7,684 nucleotides of DNA from Bordetella parapertussis. GTDB lineage: Bacteria > Pseudomonadota > Gammaproteobacteria > Burkholderiales > Burkholderiaceae. The translations under genes and the position numbers were made by a program. The stretch spans positions 1-7,684 of the forward strand of contig CAMDLJ010000118.1 in the NCBI GenBank assembly GCA_945901665.1, written 5' to 3'. Shown here piece by piece: positions 1 through 7,684 of the stretch (positions within the stretch are counted from its first letter, which is position 1; each line of letters begins with the position of its first letter). Under the pieces are notes generated by a model. It ran no database searches. It had not been told where the DNA came from and worked only from the letters and a program-made list of their open reading frames with translations.

Positions 1-2721
<2,721 letters not shown>

Positions 2722-2725
<4 letters not shown>

Positions 2726-3372
2726 GTCTCGCCGCCTGTCAGGGGCGCAGTCCGCAGAGCCAACAGGTCGTGGGCAAAGCCTTCCAGCTCGGCCTCCAGC
2801 CAACGGGCTTGGCGCGACAAGAGGTTGTAGGCGATCAAGGCGGGAATGGCCACGCCCAGCCCTAAGGCGGTCATGAGCAAAGCCTCGCCCACGGGTGCGG
2901 CCAACCGGTCCAGGCCCACCAGGGTCGAGGCGTCCATCCCCAGCATGGCGCGGCGCACGCCCCACACCGTGCCCAGCAGACCGACAAAGGGTGCGCAGGC
3001 AGCGACGCTGGCCAAAAAAGTGTGGCCGTGGTGCAAGCGCGCGCAAGCCAGGTGCAAAGCGTCGCGCAATGCGCGCTCGGTTTGCGCTGGCACCGAAGCA
3101 CTGGCCGCCAAGGTGCCGGCCAGCGGCGCTTGGGCGGCCAGGGCCAGGCGCAAAAGCAAACCTTCTTTTTCTGTGTCTTGCAACACCTGAAGGCCCTGCT
3201 GCCAATGGGCGGCTTGCCAAAACAAGGCCTTGGACAGGGTCAGATCGAGGTGAACACGGCGCAGACGCCAAGCTTGGCTGAGCAAGACCGCCCAGGTGCT
3301 GACCGAAGCCGCAAGCAACAGGCCCAGCACCACGCCAGCGATGGCGTCAGCAGGGGCCCACCACGGGTGCAC
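2722..3372 (-). CDS. exbB: MotA/TolQ/ExbB-family proton channel protein
   Basis: The 216-aa inner-membrane protein forms a proton channel with ExbD. Three hydrophobic segments are visible: about 11-32, 117-140 and 162-185. The second contains APFVGLLGTVWGV (127-139), the hallmark of TolQ/ExbB TM2. The third contains EALLMTALGLGVAIPALIAYN (163-183), with T169 at the position of the conserved TM3 threonine. The start is GTG at 3372, preceded by an AGAGG Shine-Dalgarno that overlaps the dapB stop codon (TAGAGG). Only 8 nt separate it from dapB, and it overlaps exbD by 4 nt, so translation of the three genes is probably coupled. ExbB and TolQ cannot be told apart from sequence alone here. Confidence 0.9.
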
Positions 3373-3380
3373 AAGGACCT

Positions 3381-4199
3381 CTAGCGCAAGTTCAGCACAT
3401 CGAACATGTCGTACAGACCATGGCGTTGAGCGGCCAAGAACCAGGCCGCGCGCATGCTGCCTTGGGCATAGGTGGCGCGGCTGGAGGATTTGTGGGTGAT
3501 CTCGATGCGTTCGCCGGTACCAGCAAACAACACCGTGTGATCGCCCACGATGTCGCCACCCCGGATGGTGGCAAAACCAATGCTGGAGGGATCACGCTCA
3601 CCGGTGTGCCCCTCGCGGGCATAAACGGCGCAGTCTTTCAGGTCGCGCCCCAAAGCCTGGGCCACCACCTCGCCCATTTTGAGGGCCGTGCCTGAAGGGG
3701 CATCGACTTTGTGGCGGTGATGGGCCTCGATGATTTCAATGTCGTAGCCCGTGGCCATGGCCTGGGCCGCCATGGCCAGCAGCTTGAGGGTGACGTTCAC
3801 GCCCACACTCATGTTGGGGGCCATGACCACCGCGATGCGCTGGGCGGCTTGGGCGATCAGCTCTTTTTGCGCTTCGCTGAAGCCGGTGGTGCCAATGACC
3901 ATGTGCACACCCATCTCGGCACACACCTGCGCATGGACCAAGGTTCCCTCGGGACGGGTGAAGTCAATCAGCACCTGCGCCAGGGCCAGGCCTTGGCGCA
4001 CATCGGCGGTAATGGTCACACCACTGCTGTGGCCCAAAAAAGCCGTGGCATCGGAGCCGATCGCCGGGCTGCTGGCGACATCCAAGGCACCCACCAATTG
4101 CGCATGGGGGTCGTTTTGAACGGCTTCGATCAGCATGTGGCCCATGCGGCCGCTGGCGCCAGCGACGGCAATGCGCAAAGGGGTTTGGGGGGTGGTCAT
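3381..4199 (-). CDS. dapB: 4-hydroxy-tetrahydrodipicolinate reductase
   Basis: Cytoplasmic NAD(P)H-dependent reductase of the diaminopimelate/lysine pathway that makes tetrahydrodipicolinate. The Rossmann motif GASGRMG is at residues 14-20. The family signature [16 protein letters not shown] is at 158-173, with the catalytic His/Lys pair corresponding to H160 and K164. GTTGF at 103-107 and [10 protein letters not shown] at 127-136 also fit. With ATG at 4199 the protein is 272 aa, the usual family size. An in-frame TTG at 4223 would add eight residues and overlap the bamE stop, but the ATG gives the canonical N-terminus right before RIAVAGASG. It lies 20 nt downstream of bamE and 8 nt upstream of exbB. 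All key residues are present. Confidence 0.97.
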   Translation of the reverse strand: MTTPQTPLRIAVAGASGRMGHMLIEAVQNDPHAQLVGALDVASSPAIGSDATAFLGHSSGVTITADVRQGLALAQVLIDFTRPEGTLVHAQVCAEMGVHMVIGTTGFSEAQKELIAQAAQRIAVVMAPNMSVGVNVTLKLLAMAAQAMATGYDIEIIEAHHRHKVDAPSGTALKMGEVVAQALGRDLKDCAVYAREGHTGERDPSSIGFATIRGGDIVGDHTVLFAGTGERIEITHKSSSRATYAQGSMRAAWFLAAQRHGLYDMFDVLNLR

Positions 4200-4219
4200 G
4201 GGGGTCAAGGCAGCACAGC

Positions 4220-4792
4220 TCAACGCTGGGCGGGCTCCAAGGGCGGGTAGCTCATGCTCACTGGCGGTTCGGTGCTGTTGATGGGTGCCACAGGCCCTTT
4301 GGGCTTGAATTTGCTCAGCTCCGCCTCGCTGGCTTCGAGCTTGGGCACTTTGATGTCGATGCGGCGGTTATCGATGCGGGCGGCAAACTCGGCCTCGGTG
4401 GGCAATTCGTCGGCCTCAAAGCGAACCATGGCGTCACCTTCAAAAAACACGCTGATTCTGCGCTGCTGAGGCTCTGCCCCTTGGCGGCGCAAAGTGAAGG
4501 CGTAATCCCAGCGGTTGGCATGGAACACACTGGCCACCAAAGGGGTGCCCAAGACGTCACGCACCTGCCGGCGCGACATGCCTTTTTGCAGCATCTGGAC
4601 TTGCTCTTTGGAAACAAAGTTGCCTTGCACCACATCAAAACGATAAGGGGTGAGCGCGGTGATGGTGCGACTGGCGGTGCGACTGGCGGTTTCGCAACCC
4701 GACAACAAAACACACAAGCCAGCACACACCCACAGAGCCCAGGTCGCTGTGCGCTGGGCGGCTTTGGTGGGGGCGAATGCAAAGGCTATCAT
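4220..4792 (-). CDS. bamE: Outer-membrane assembly lipoprotein BamE (SmpA/OmlA)
   Basis: Small lipoprotein of the BAM complex, which inserts beta-barrel proteins into the outer membrane. The 190-aa product has a signal peptide with a basic n-region and the lipobox LLSGC, placing the lipidated Cys at residue 33. The conserved core follows: [16 protein letters not shown] (50-65), [18 protein letters not shown] (68-85) and the WDYAF / ISVFFEGD strands (95-120). A charged, Pro-rich tail (about 145-190) extends beyond the short enterobacterial form. A TASR/TASR duplication sits just after the lipidated Cys. ATG at 4792 is the only start leaving a complete signal peptide, yet it has no SD and lies 6 nt from a good -10. 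It heads the dapB-exbB-exbD-leuS run and is divergent from fur, as in Pseudomonas (omlA-fur). Confidence 0.93.
   Translation of the reverse strand: MIAFAFAPTKAAQRTATWALWVCAGLCVLLSGCETASRTASRTITALTPYRFDVVQGNFVSKEQVQMLQKGMSRRQVRDVLGTPLVASVFHANRWDYAFTLRRQGAEPQQRRISVFFEGDAMVRFEADELPTEAEFAARIDNRRIDIKVPKLEASEAELSKFKPKGPVAPINSTEPPVSMSYPPLEPAQR
4664..4690 (-). repeat. 12-bp tandem duplication in bamE (TASR x2)
   Basis: The unit GCGACTGGCGGT (plus strand) occurs twice head to tail at 4667-4690, with a further GGT in register at 4664-4666. It encodes TASR-TASR in the linker between the lipidated Cys and the folded domain of BamE. Being a multiple of three, copy-number change there would keep the frame. 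Confidence 0.85.
4764..4791 (+). promoter_or_regulatory. Candidate sigma-70 promoter of fur (-35 TTGGTG, -10 TATCAT)
   Basis: TTGGTG (4764-4769) and TATCAT (4786-4791) are 16 nt apart. The expected start near 4798 leaves a fur leader of about 55 nt. The -35 and -10 lie within the first codons of bamE, and the -10 boxes of the two divergent genes are only 7 nt apart, so the two polymerases would compete. No recognisable Fur box (GATAAT-type repeats) is seen. Confidence 0.4.
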
Positions 4793-4798
4793 GCGCTG

Positions 4799-4826
4799 AT
4801 TCTAGCGTCTGGGCCTGCTTGCACAA
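4799..4826 (-). promoter_or_regulatory. Candidate sigma-70 promoter of bamE (-35 TTGTGC, -10 TAGAAT)
   Basis: On the minus strand TTGTGC (plus 4821-4826) and TAGAAT (plus 4799-4804) are separated by 16 nt. The expected transcription start falls about at 4792, which is the A of the bamE ATG. This would give a leaderless or near-leaderless mRNA. Confidence 0.55.
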
Positions 4827-4852
4827 GCTTCGGGCCGCACTGCAAAACCGCC

Positions 4853-5287
4853 ATGGCCCACATTGACGACCTCAAAAACACCGGCCTCAAAGCCACCTCG
4901 CCCAGATTGAAAATCTTGGCGTATTTTCATGCGGGCAAACAACGCCACATGTCGGCCGAAGATGTTTACCGCTTGGTGGTGCAAGAGCGCGCCGACATTG
5001 GCCTGGCCACCATTTACCGGGTGTTGACCCAGTTTGAACAAGCCGGGTTGTTGCGGCGCAGCCAATTTGAGTCAGGCAAGGCGGTGTTTGAACTCAACGA
5101 AGGCGACCACCACGATCACCTGGTGTGTCTGGACTGTGGCCGGGTCGAGGAGTTTTTTGACGCACAAATAGAGTCGCTGCAAAACGAGGTGGCCGCAGCC
5201 AAGGGTTTTCAAATTGCCGACCACGCCCTGAGTTTGTATGCGCACTGCACCCGCAGTGCCTGCCCCCACCGCCATGCCATGGGGTGA
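4853..5287 (+). CDS. fur: Ferric uptake regulator Fur
   Basis: Metal-dependent DNA-binding repressor of iron uptake genes; 144 aa, dimeric in the family. The winged-helix part includes [12 protein letters not shown] (11-22) and [17 protein letters not shown] (51-67). The metal-binding part has the His-rich loop GDHHDHLVC (84-92), CLDC (C92, C95) and a second CxxxxC pair near the C-terminus (C132, C137). The frame is open further upstream, across bamE antisense. ATG at 4853 is chosen because it gives the standard [14 protein letters not shown]-terminus. The Shine-Dalgarno is poor. It is divergent from bamE and convergent with hprK, whose stop is only 3 nt away. Confidence 0.97.
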   Translation: MAHIDDLKNTGLKATSPRLKILAYFHAGKQRHMSAEDVYRLVVQERADIGLATIYRVLTQFEQAGLLRRSQFESGKAVFELNEGDHHDHLVCLDCGRVEEFFDAQIESLQNEVAAAKGFQIADHALSLYAHCTRSACPHRHAMG

Positions 5288-5290
5288 GCC

Positions 5291-6235
5291 TCAGGTTTGC
5301 ATGGCCTGGCGCTGGCGCTCGGCAAATTCTTCGTAAGTGTTGATGCCGCGCAACTGCAAAATGGTATTTCGCACCGCCGCCTCCACCAGCACAGCGATGT
5401 TGCGCCCGGCCACCACCTGGATGACCACTTTGCGCACCGGCACACCCAAAATATCCTGGGTCAATGGCTCATGGGGCATCCGATCGTAGTCGCGCTCCAA
5501 GGTTTCGCGGCGCACCAGATGCACGATGAGTTTGAGCCGCATTTTTCGGCGCACAGCGGTCTCGCCAAAAATGGCGCGGATGTCGAGCAAACCAATGCCA
5601 CGCACCTCCAACAAGTTTTGCAGCAGATCGGGGCAGCGCCCCTCCAAAGTGGTTTGGTTGATGCGGTAAATATCCACCGCATCGTCGGCCACCAAGCCGT
5701 TGCCGCGGGAGATCAACTCCAAGCCCAGCTCGCTTTTGCCCAGACCCGATTCGCCGGTGATCATCACCCCCAGGCCCAAAATGTCCATGAAAACCCCGTG
5801 CATCGAAGCCCGGTCGGCAAAGTGCTTGGACAAATAAGCGCGCAAGATATCGATCACAAAGGCCGAGGATTCGCGGGTGGCAAACATCGGAATTTGGGCG
5901 CGTTCGCACATGGATACAAGTGCAGGCGGTGCGACCTGATCGTCGGCCAAGATCAGTACTGGTGGCTCTAAAGTGACAATGCGCGCCACCCGGCGGGCAC
6001 AGTCCTCGGGGGTGGAGTTGCTTAAATAGGTCACTTCGCGGTGCCCGAGCAATTGAATGCGATAGGGGTGGATGTAATTCAGGTAACCGACCAAGTCGGC
6101 GCCAGAGCTGGCCGCGCGCACCGCCACCTCATCGAATCGCCGCTCCGATGCGCCGGTACCCGCCACCCAATGCCAGCCCAGCTTTACACGAAACGCCTCG
6201 AACAGCACATCGGCGCTGACAACGGTGGGCCTCAC
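5291..6235 (-). CDS. hprK: HPr kinase/phosphorylase
   Basis: Bifunctional enzyme that phosphorylates and dephosphorylates a serine of HPr, tuning PTS-linked regulation in the cytoplasm. The product is 314 aa from the GTG at 6235. Motifs present: [10 protein letters not shown] with the catalytic His (H146), Walker A GESGLGKS at 161-168, [10 protein letters not shown] at 182-191 with the acidic pair, and the family signature [11 protein letters not shown] at 210-220. An in-frame GTG at 6244 would add three residues. 6235 is preferred because it gives the usual short N-terminus before [11 protein letters not shown] and leaves a GGTGG SD-like element. That element lies in the arm of an intercistronic hairpin (6241-6292). 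It follows ptsN by 60 nt. All catalytic motifs look intact. Confidence 0.95.
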   Translation of the reverse strand: MRPTVVSADVLFEAFRVKLGWHWVAGTGASERRFDEVAVRAASSGADLVGYLNYIHPYRIQLLGHREVTYLSNSTPEDCARRVARIVTLEPPVLILADDQVAPPALVSMCERAQIPMFATRESSAFVIDILRAYLSKHFADRASMHGVFMDILGLGVMITGESGLGKSELGLELISRGNGLVADDAVDIYRINQTTLEGRCPDLLQNLLEVRGIGLLDIRAIFGETAVRRKMRLKLIVHLVRRETLERDYDRMPHEPLTQDILGVPVRKVVIQVVAGRNIAVLVEAAVRNTILQLRGINTYEEFAERQRQAMQT

Positions 6236-6240
6236 AAAGG

Positions 6241-6292
6241 GCACCCACCATGGATACAGCGCTGCAGGTTCTTCATGGCTGGGGCTGGGTGC
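6241..6292 (-). promoter_or_regulatory. Intercistronic hairpin between ptsN and hprK
   Basis: On the minus strand GCACCCA (plus 6286-6292) pairs with TGGGTGC (6241-6247), and CCATG (6274-6278) pairs with CATGG (6248-6252). A one-sided 7-nt bulge separates the two helices. The loop contains the palindrome CAGCGCTG. The 3' arm covers the GGTGG Shine-Dalgarno-like element of hprK and ends 5 nt before its GTG, so it could lower hprK translation relative to ptsN. Confidence 0.45.
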
Positions 6293-6295
6293 GGC

Positions 6296-6763
6296 TCAGG
6301 CCGCCTGCGTTGACTTCCAGGTCGACAAGATTTGGTGCAACTCGTGCGCATCTTGGCTGGCTTTGATGCGGTCGCGCACCCGGCTGTCACTGAGCAACTC
6401 GGCGATTTCCGACAGGATTTCAAGGTGCTTTTGGGTCGATGCCTCGGGCACCAGTAAAAAAATCAGCAAACAGACAGGTTGCTCATCCGGGGCATCAAAC
6501 CCAATCGGCGCAGCCAACTGAAACACCGCAGCCATGGGGCTCTTCAAGCCCTTGATGCGGCCGTGGGGGATGGCCACCCCATAGCCCAAACCGGTGGAGC
6601 CCAAGCGTTCGCGGGCAAACAAGCTGTCGGCCACCAAAGCGCGGTTCATGCCGTGGCGGTCTTCAAACAGCAAACCCGCCTCTTCAAAAGCACGCTTTTT
6701 GCTGGTCACGTCCACGCACACCAAGACTTGCTCGGGAGGAAGGATGGCTGAGAGTCGGTTCAT
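6296..6763 (-). CDS. ptsN: PTS IIA-like nitrogen regulatory protein (EIIA-Ntr)
   Basis: Phosphoryl acceptor at the end of the nitrogen PTS (EI-Ntr, NPr/HPr); it regulates through protein contacts rather than sugar transport. The 155-aa product carries the phosphorylation site IPHGRI with H67, inside the conserved LGSTGLGYGVAIPHG block (54-68). The mid-region LIFLLVPEASTQKHLEILSEIAELL (100-124) is typical of IIA fructose/mannitol-like domains. ATG at 6763 is chosen over a GTG at 6796 because it gives the normal MNRLSAILPPE start and because a good promoter -10 overlaps the longer version. There is no clear SD. It sits between hpf (218 nt upstream) and hprK, the usual context for this gene. Confidence 0.94.
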   Translation of the reverse strand: MNRLSAILPPEQVLVCVDVTSKKRAFEEAGLLFEDRHGMNRALVADSLFARERLGSTGLGYGVAIPHGRIKGLKSPMAAVFQLAAPIGFDAPDEQPVCLLIFLLVPEASTQKHLEILSEIAELLSDSRVRDRIKASQDAHELHQILSTWKSTQAA

Positions 6764-6768
6764 GAAGG

Positions 6769-6786
6769 TGTCACAAAAGAGTGACA
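6769..6786 (-). repeat. Perfect inverted repeat at the ptsN transcription start
   Basis: TGTCAC and GTGACA flank a 6-nt A/T-rich spacer, ending 5 nt before the ptsN ATG at 6763. It could be an operator half-site pair or a small hairpin next to the start codon. No regulator can be named. Confidence 0.5.
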
Positions 6787-6787
6787 G

Positions 6788-6817
6788 ATTATGCACCTGT
6801 GATCAGCACAAACTCAA
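6788..6817 (-). promoter_or_regulatory. Candidate ptsN promoter (-35 TTGAGT, -10 CATAAT)
   Basis: Minus-strand TTGAGT (plus 6812-6817) and CATAAT (6788-6793) are spaced by 18 nt, with a start expected near 6781 and a leader of about 20 nt. Two dyads touch it: CACAAA-N9-TTTGTG at 6807-6827 across the -35, and TGTCAC-N6-GTGACA at 6769-6786 across the start site. This suggests that ptsN-hprK can be transcribed separately from hpf. Confidence 0.5.
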
Positions 6818-6876
6818 ATACTTTGTGATACCCCTGTCTGCCCAGAACCACACTCAGGACGACATTTGTCCAGCAC

Positions 6877-6897
6877 AAAACGCCTTGAACAGGGCGT
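6877..6897 (-). terminator. Weak intrinsic-terminator-like hairpin downstream of hpf
   Basis: On the minus strand ACGCC (6893-6897) pairs with GGCGT (6880-6884) around an 8-nt loop and runs into TTTTG. It lies 85 nt past the hpf stop. Upstream in the same gap are two other stem-loops: AGCCAG/CTGGCT (6955-6972) and a CAACC..CCTC / GAGG..GGTTG structure (6907-6932). The U-run is short, so termination would be partial at best. Confidence 0.3.
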
Positions 6898-6981
6898 GTC
6901 TCCATCCAACCCCCTCAAATGAGGCTTGGTTGAACCCTTGGATTTTCAGCGCCCAGCCAGCCAAGGCTGGCTCAGCATGGA

Positions 6982-7317
6982 TTAGGACACCATTACACGT
7001 TTGACGGTGGTGTGCTGATGGTCTTGCAACTTGTCTTTGTGGCGCACCACTTGGCGATCGAGTTTGTCCACCAAGTTGTCGACGGCGGCATACAAGTCGG
7101 CGTGGGCGCTCTCAGCGAACATATCGCTGCCCTTGACATGGATGTTGCATTCGGCCCTTTGGCGACCTTGCTTTTCCTTTTGCTTTTCCACGGTCAACAA
7201 GACTTTGACATCCACCACCTGATCAAAGTGTCGGGTGATGCGGTCTAGCTTGTGGGTCACATAACTGCGCAGGGCCGGGGTCACTTCCAAATGGTGACCG
7301 CTGATCGTCAAGTTCAT
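6982..7317 (-). CDS. hpf: Ribosome hibernation promoting factor, short form (HPF/YfiA family)
   Basis: Binds the 30S decoding region and shuts down ribosomes in slow growth. The 111-aa product starts [20 protein letters not shown] and has the beta-alpha-beta-beta-beta-alpha family pattern, with [20 protein letters not shown] (74-93) as the conserved second helix. It lacks the long C-terminal dimerisation domain of the long-form HPF, as expected for proteobacteria. ATG at 7317 follows a strong AGGAGG (plus 7322-7327) at 4 nt. A promoter lies at 7392-7420 and a hairpin fills the leader. hpf precedes ptsN and hprK, the usual neighbours; rpoN, often just upstream, is not in the 367 nt visible here. 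Confidence 0.95.
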   Translation of the reverse strand: MNLTISGHHLEVTPALRSYVTHKLDRITRHFDQVVDVKVLLTVEKQKEKQGRQRAECNIHVKGSDMFAESAHADLYAAVDNLVDKLDRQVVRHKDKLQDHQHTTVKRVMVS

Positions 7318-7343
7318 GGAGCCTCCTGGTATTACAAGTGGGA

Positions 7344-7386
7344 TGTCTGGGTGCCTCGGTCCCAGAAAACCATGGCACCACAGACA
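7344..7386 (-). promoter_or_regulatory. 5'-UTR hairpin of hpf
   Basis: On the minus strand TGTCTG-T-GGTGCC (7374-7386) pairs with GGCACCCAGACA (7344-7355): 12 base pairs with one bulged base around an 18-nt loop. It begins at the predicted first transcribed base and ends 16 nt before the AGGAGG. It may stabilise the 5' end of the mRNA or respond to a signal; no known riboswitch is recognised. Confidence 0.5.
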
Positions 7387-7391
7387 ACCCC

Positions 7392-7420
7392 ACTATGCAC
7401 CGACCGTACCGGTTTGGCAA
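7392..7420 (-). promoter_or_regulatory. Candidate sigma-70 promoter of hpf (-35 TTGCCA, -10 CATAGT)
   Basis: Minus-strand TTGCCA (plus 7415-7420; five of six consensus bases) and CATAGT (7392-7397) are 17 nt apart. The start would be near 7385, giving a leader of about 68 nt. A sigma-54 -24/-12 pair was looked for nearby and not found with correct spacing. Confidence 0.55.
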
Positions 7421-7531
7421 CCTCCCAGGCCCCAAAAATTCCTTTTTAAACGGCCCCATTGGACAAACCTTGCGGCGCGACAAAACCAGCCGTGAAATGG
7501 CCCTGCCAAACCAAAAAATTTTACACTTCGG

Positions 7532-7684
7532 TGCCATAATTGAAAGTCGTACAAAACGGAGCGAACTCCTTGGAAACCTACCCCAGTTGGTAGCTTTCGG
7601 ATTTCTTCGCGCAACGGGTTGGCCCGAACAGGCCACGCTGCCAGAGGTTCGAAAGCTGCCATGCCCTCAACGCCTTCGAAACCT
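7532..7684 (+). other. Structured region behind an extended -10: possible small RNA or long leader, cut by window edge
   Basis: TGCCATAAT (7532-7540) fits an extended -10; no good -35 is seen. Downstream on the plus strand lie a GGAG-CGAA-CTCC tetraloop hairpin (7558-7569), CTACC/GGTAG (7578-7593), GGCC/GGCC (around 7621-7634) and a stem of AGGTTCGAA with TTCGAAACCT (7645-7684) with one bulge. No long plus-strand ORF with an SD exists. A frame starting ATG at 7661 has only eight codons before the edge. The density of hairpins suggests RNA function. Some stretches vaguely recall 6S RNA, but I cannot confirm this. Confidence 0.3.

Noticed and set aside
2726..3271. Minus-strand frame continuous with exbD that stays open across exbB, suggesting a longer or fused ExbD
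   Set aside because: The extension overlaps exbB in another frame, is Arg/Pro/Gly-rich shadow sequence without family motifs, and exbD has a proper ATG coupled to the exbB stop at 2722-2725.
4200..4223. TTG start at 4223 for dapB, overlapping the bamE stop as TTGA
   Set aside because: The eight extra residues are not typical of DapB and the ATG at 4199 gives the standard length; kept only as an alternative.
4770..4800. Fur box in the fur/bamE gap
   Set aside because: Only one half-site shows partial similarity to the GATAAT-type consensus; the other half does not match.
4481..4852. Upstream extension of the fur frame through bamE
   Set aside because: It would add over 120 residues not found in Fur and overlap bamE antisense; ATG 4853 gives the canonical N-terminus.
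6232..6276. 14-codon ORF between ptsN and hprK as a leader peptide
   Set aside because: No Shine-Dalgarno and very short; likely chance, though its stop overlaps the hprK GTG.
7415..7445. Sigma-54 promoter for hpf
   Set aside because: A GG...GC-like pair is present but the spacing is 11 or more nt instead of 10 and the consensus around it is poor.
7223..7684. Minus-strand frames upstream of hpf (7223-7636 and 7393-7684, the latter open to the edge)
   Set aside because: One overlaps hpf in the wrong frame; both cross the hpf promoter and have no recognisable motif, odd composition and no SD.

Overview
This window reads as a chromosomal housekeeping region of a betaproteobacterium, most likely a Comamonadaceae member. 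The grounds are high GC content, the hpf-ptsN-hprK block (HPr kinase beside EIIA-Ntr is typical of beta/alpha-proteobacteria), the divergent fur/bamE pair, the order bamE-dapB-exbB-exbD-leuS, and the protein sequences. The genus is an inference and was not tested by any search.

Layout from left to right. Positions 1-2186 (minus) hold the first 728 codons of leuS (leucyl-tRNA synthetase), cut by the window edge just before the expected KMSKS loop. A 110-nt leader follows, then exbD (2297-2725), exbB (2722-3372), dapB (3381-4199) and bamE (4220-4792), all on the minus strand. They are tightly spaced (ATGA overlap, 8 nt, 20 nt) and are probably one transcript that starts at a promoter abutting the bamE start codon. 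fur (4853-5287) is divergent from bamE, and the two promoters interleave in about 60 bp. fur converges on hprK with a 3-nt gap. Positions 5291-7317 (minus) carry hpf, ptsN and hprK in transcription order. From 7318 to the edge there is no convincing gene. That stretch holds the hpf promoter and a 5'-UTR hairpin, and further right a plus-strand extended -10 followed by a structured stretch that could be a small RNA or a long leader cut by the edge.

How the genes fit together. One transcript joins outer-membrane assembly (BamE), lysine/peptidoglycan precursor synthesis (DapB), a proton-driven energiser pair (ExbB/ExbD) and leucine-tRNA charging. The other groups ribosome hibernation (HPF) with the nitrogen-type phosphotransferase branch (EIIA-Ntr) and the kinase of HPr. 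Fur is the only plus-strand gene.

No defence, mobile, CRISPR or clearly new system is visible. The most unusual signals lie inside or between ordinary genes. LeuS has an Ala/Pro/Gly/Ser-rich insertion in its editing domain, bounded by an in-frame 12-bp direct repeat exactly 55 codons apart. bamE may have a leaderless start. Hairpins sit at the 5' ends of hpf, ptsN and hprK. The right edge may hold an RNA element.
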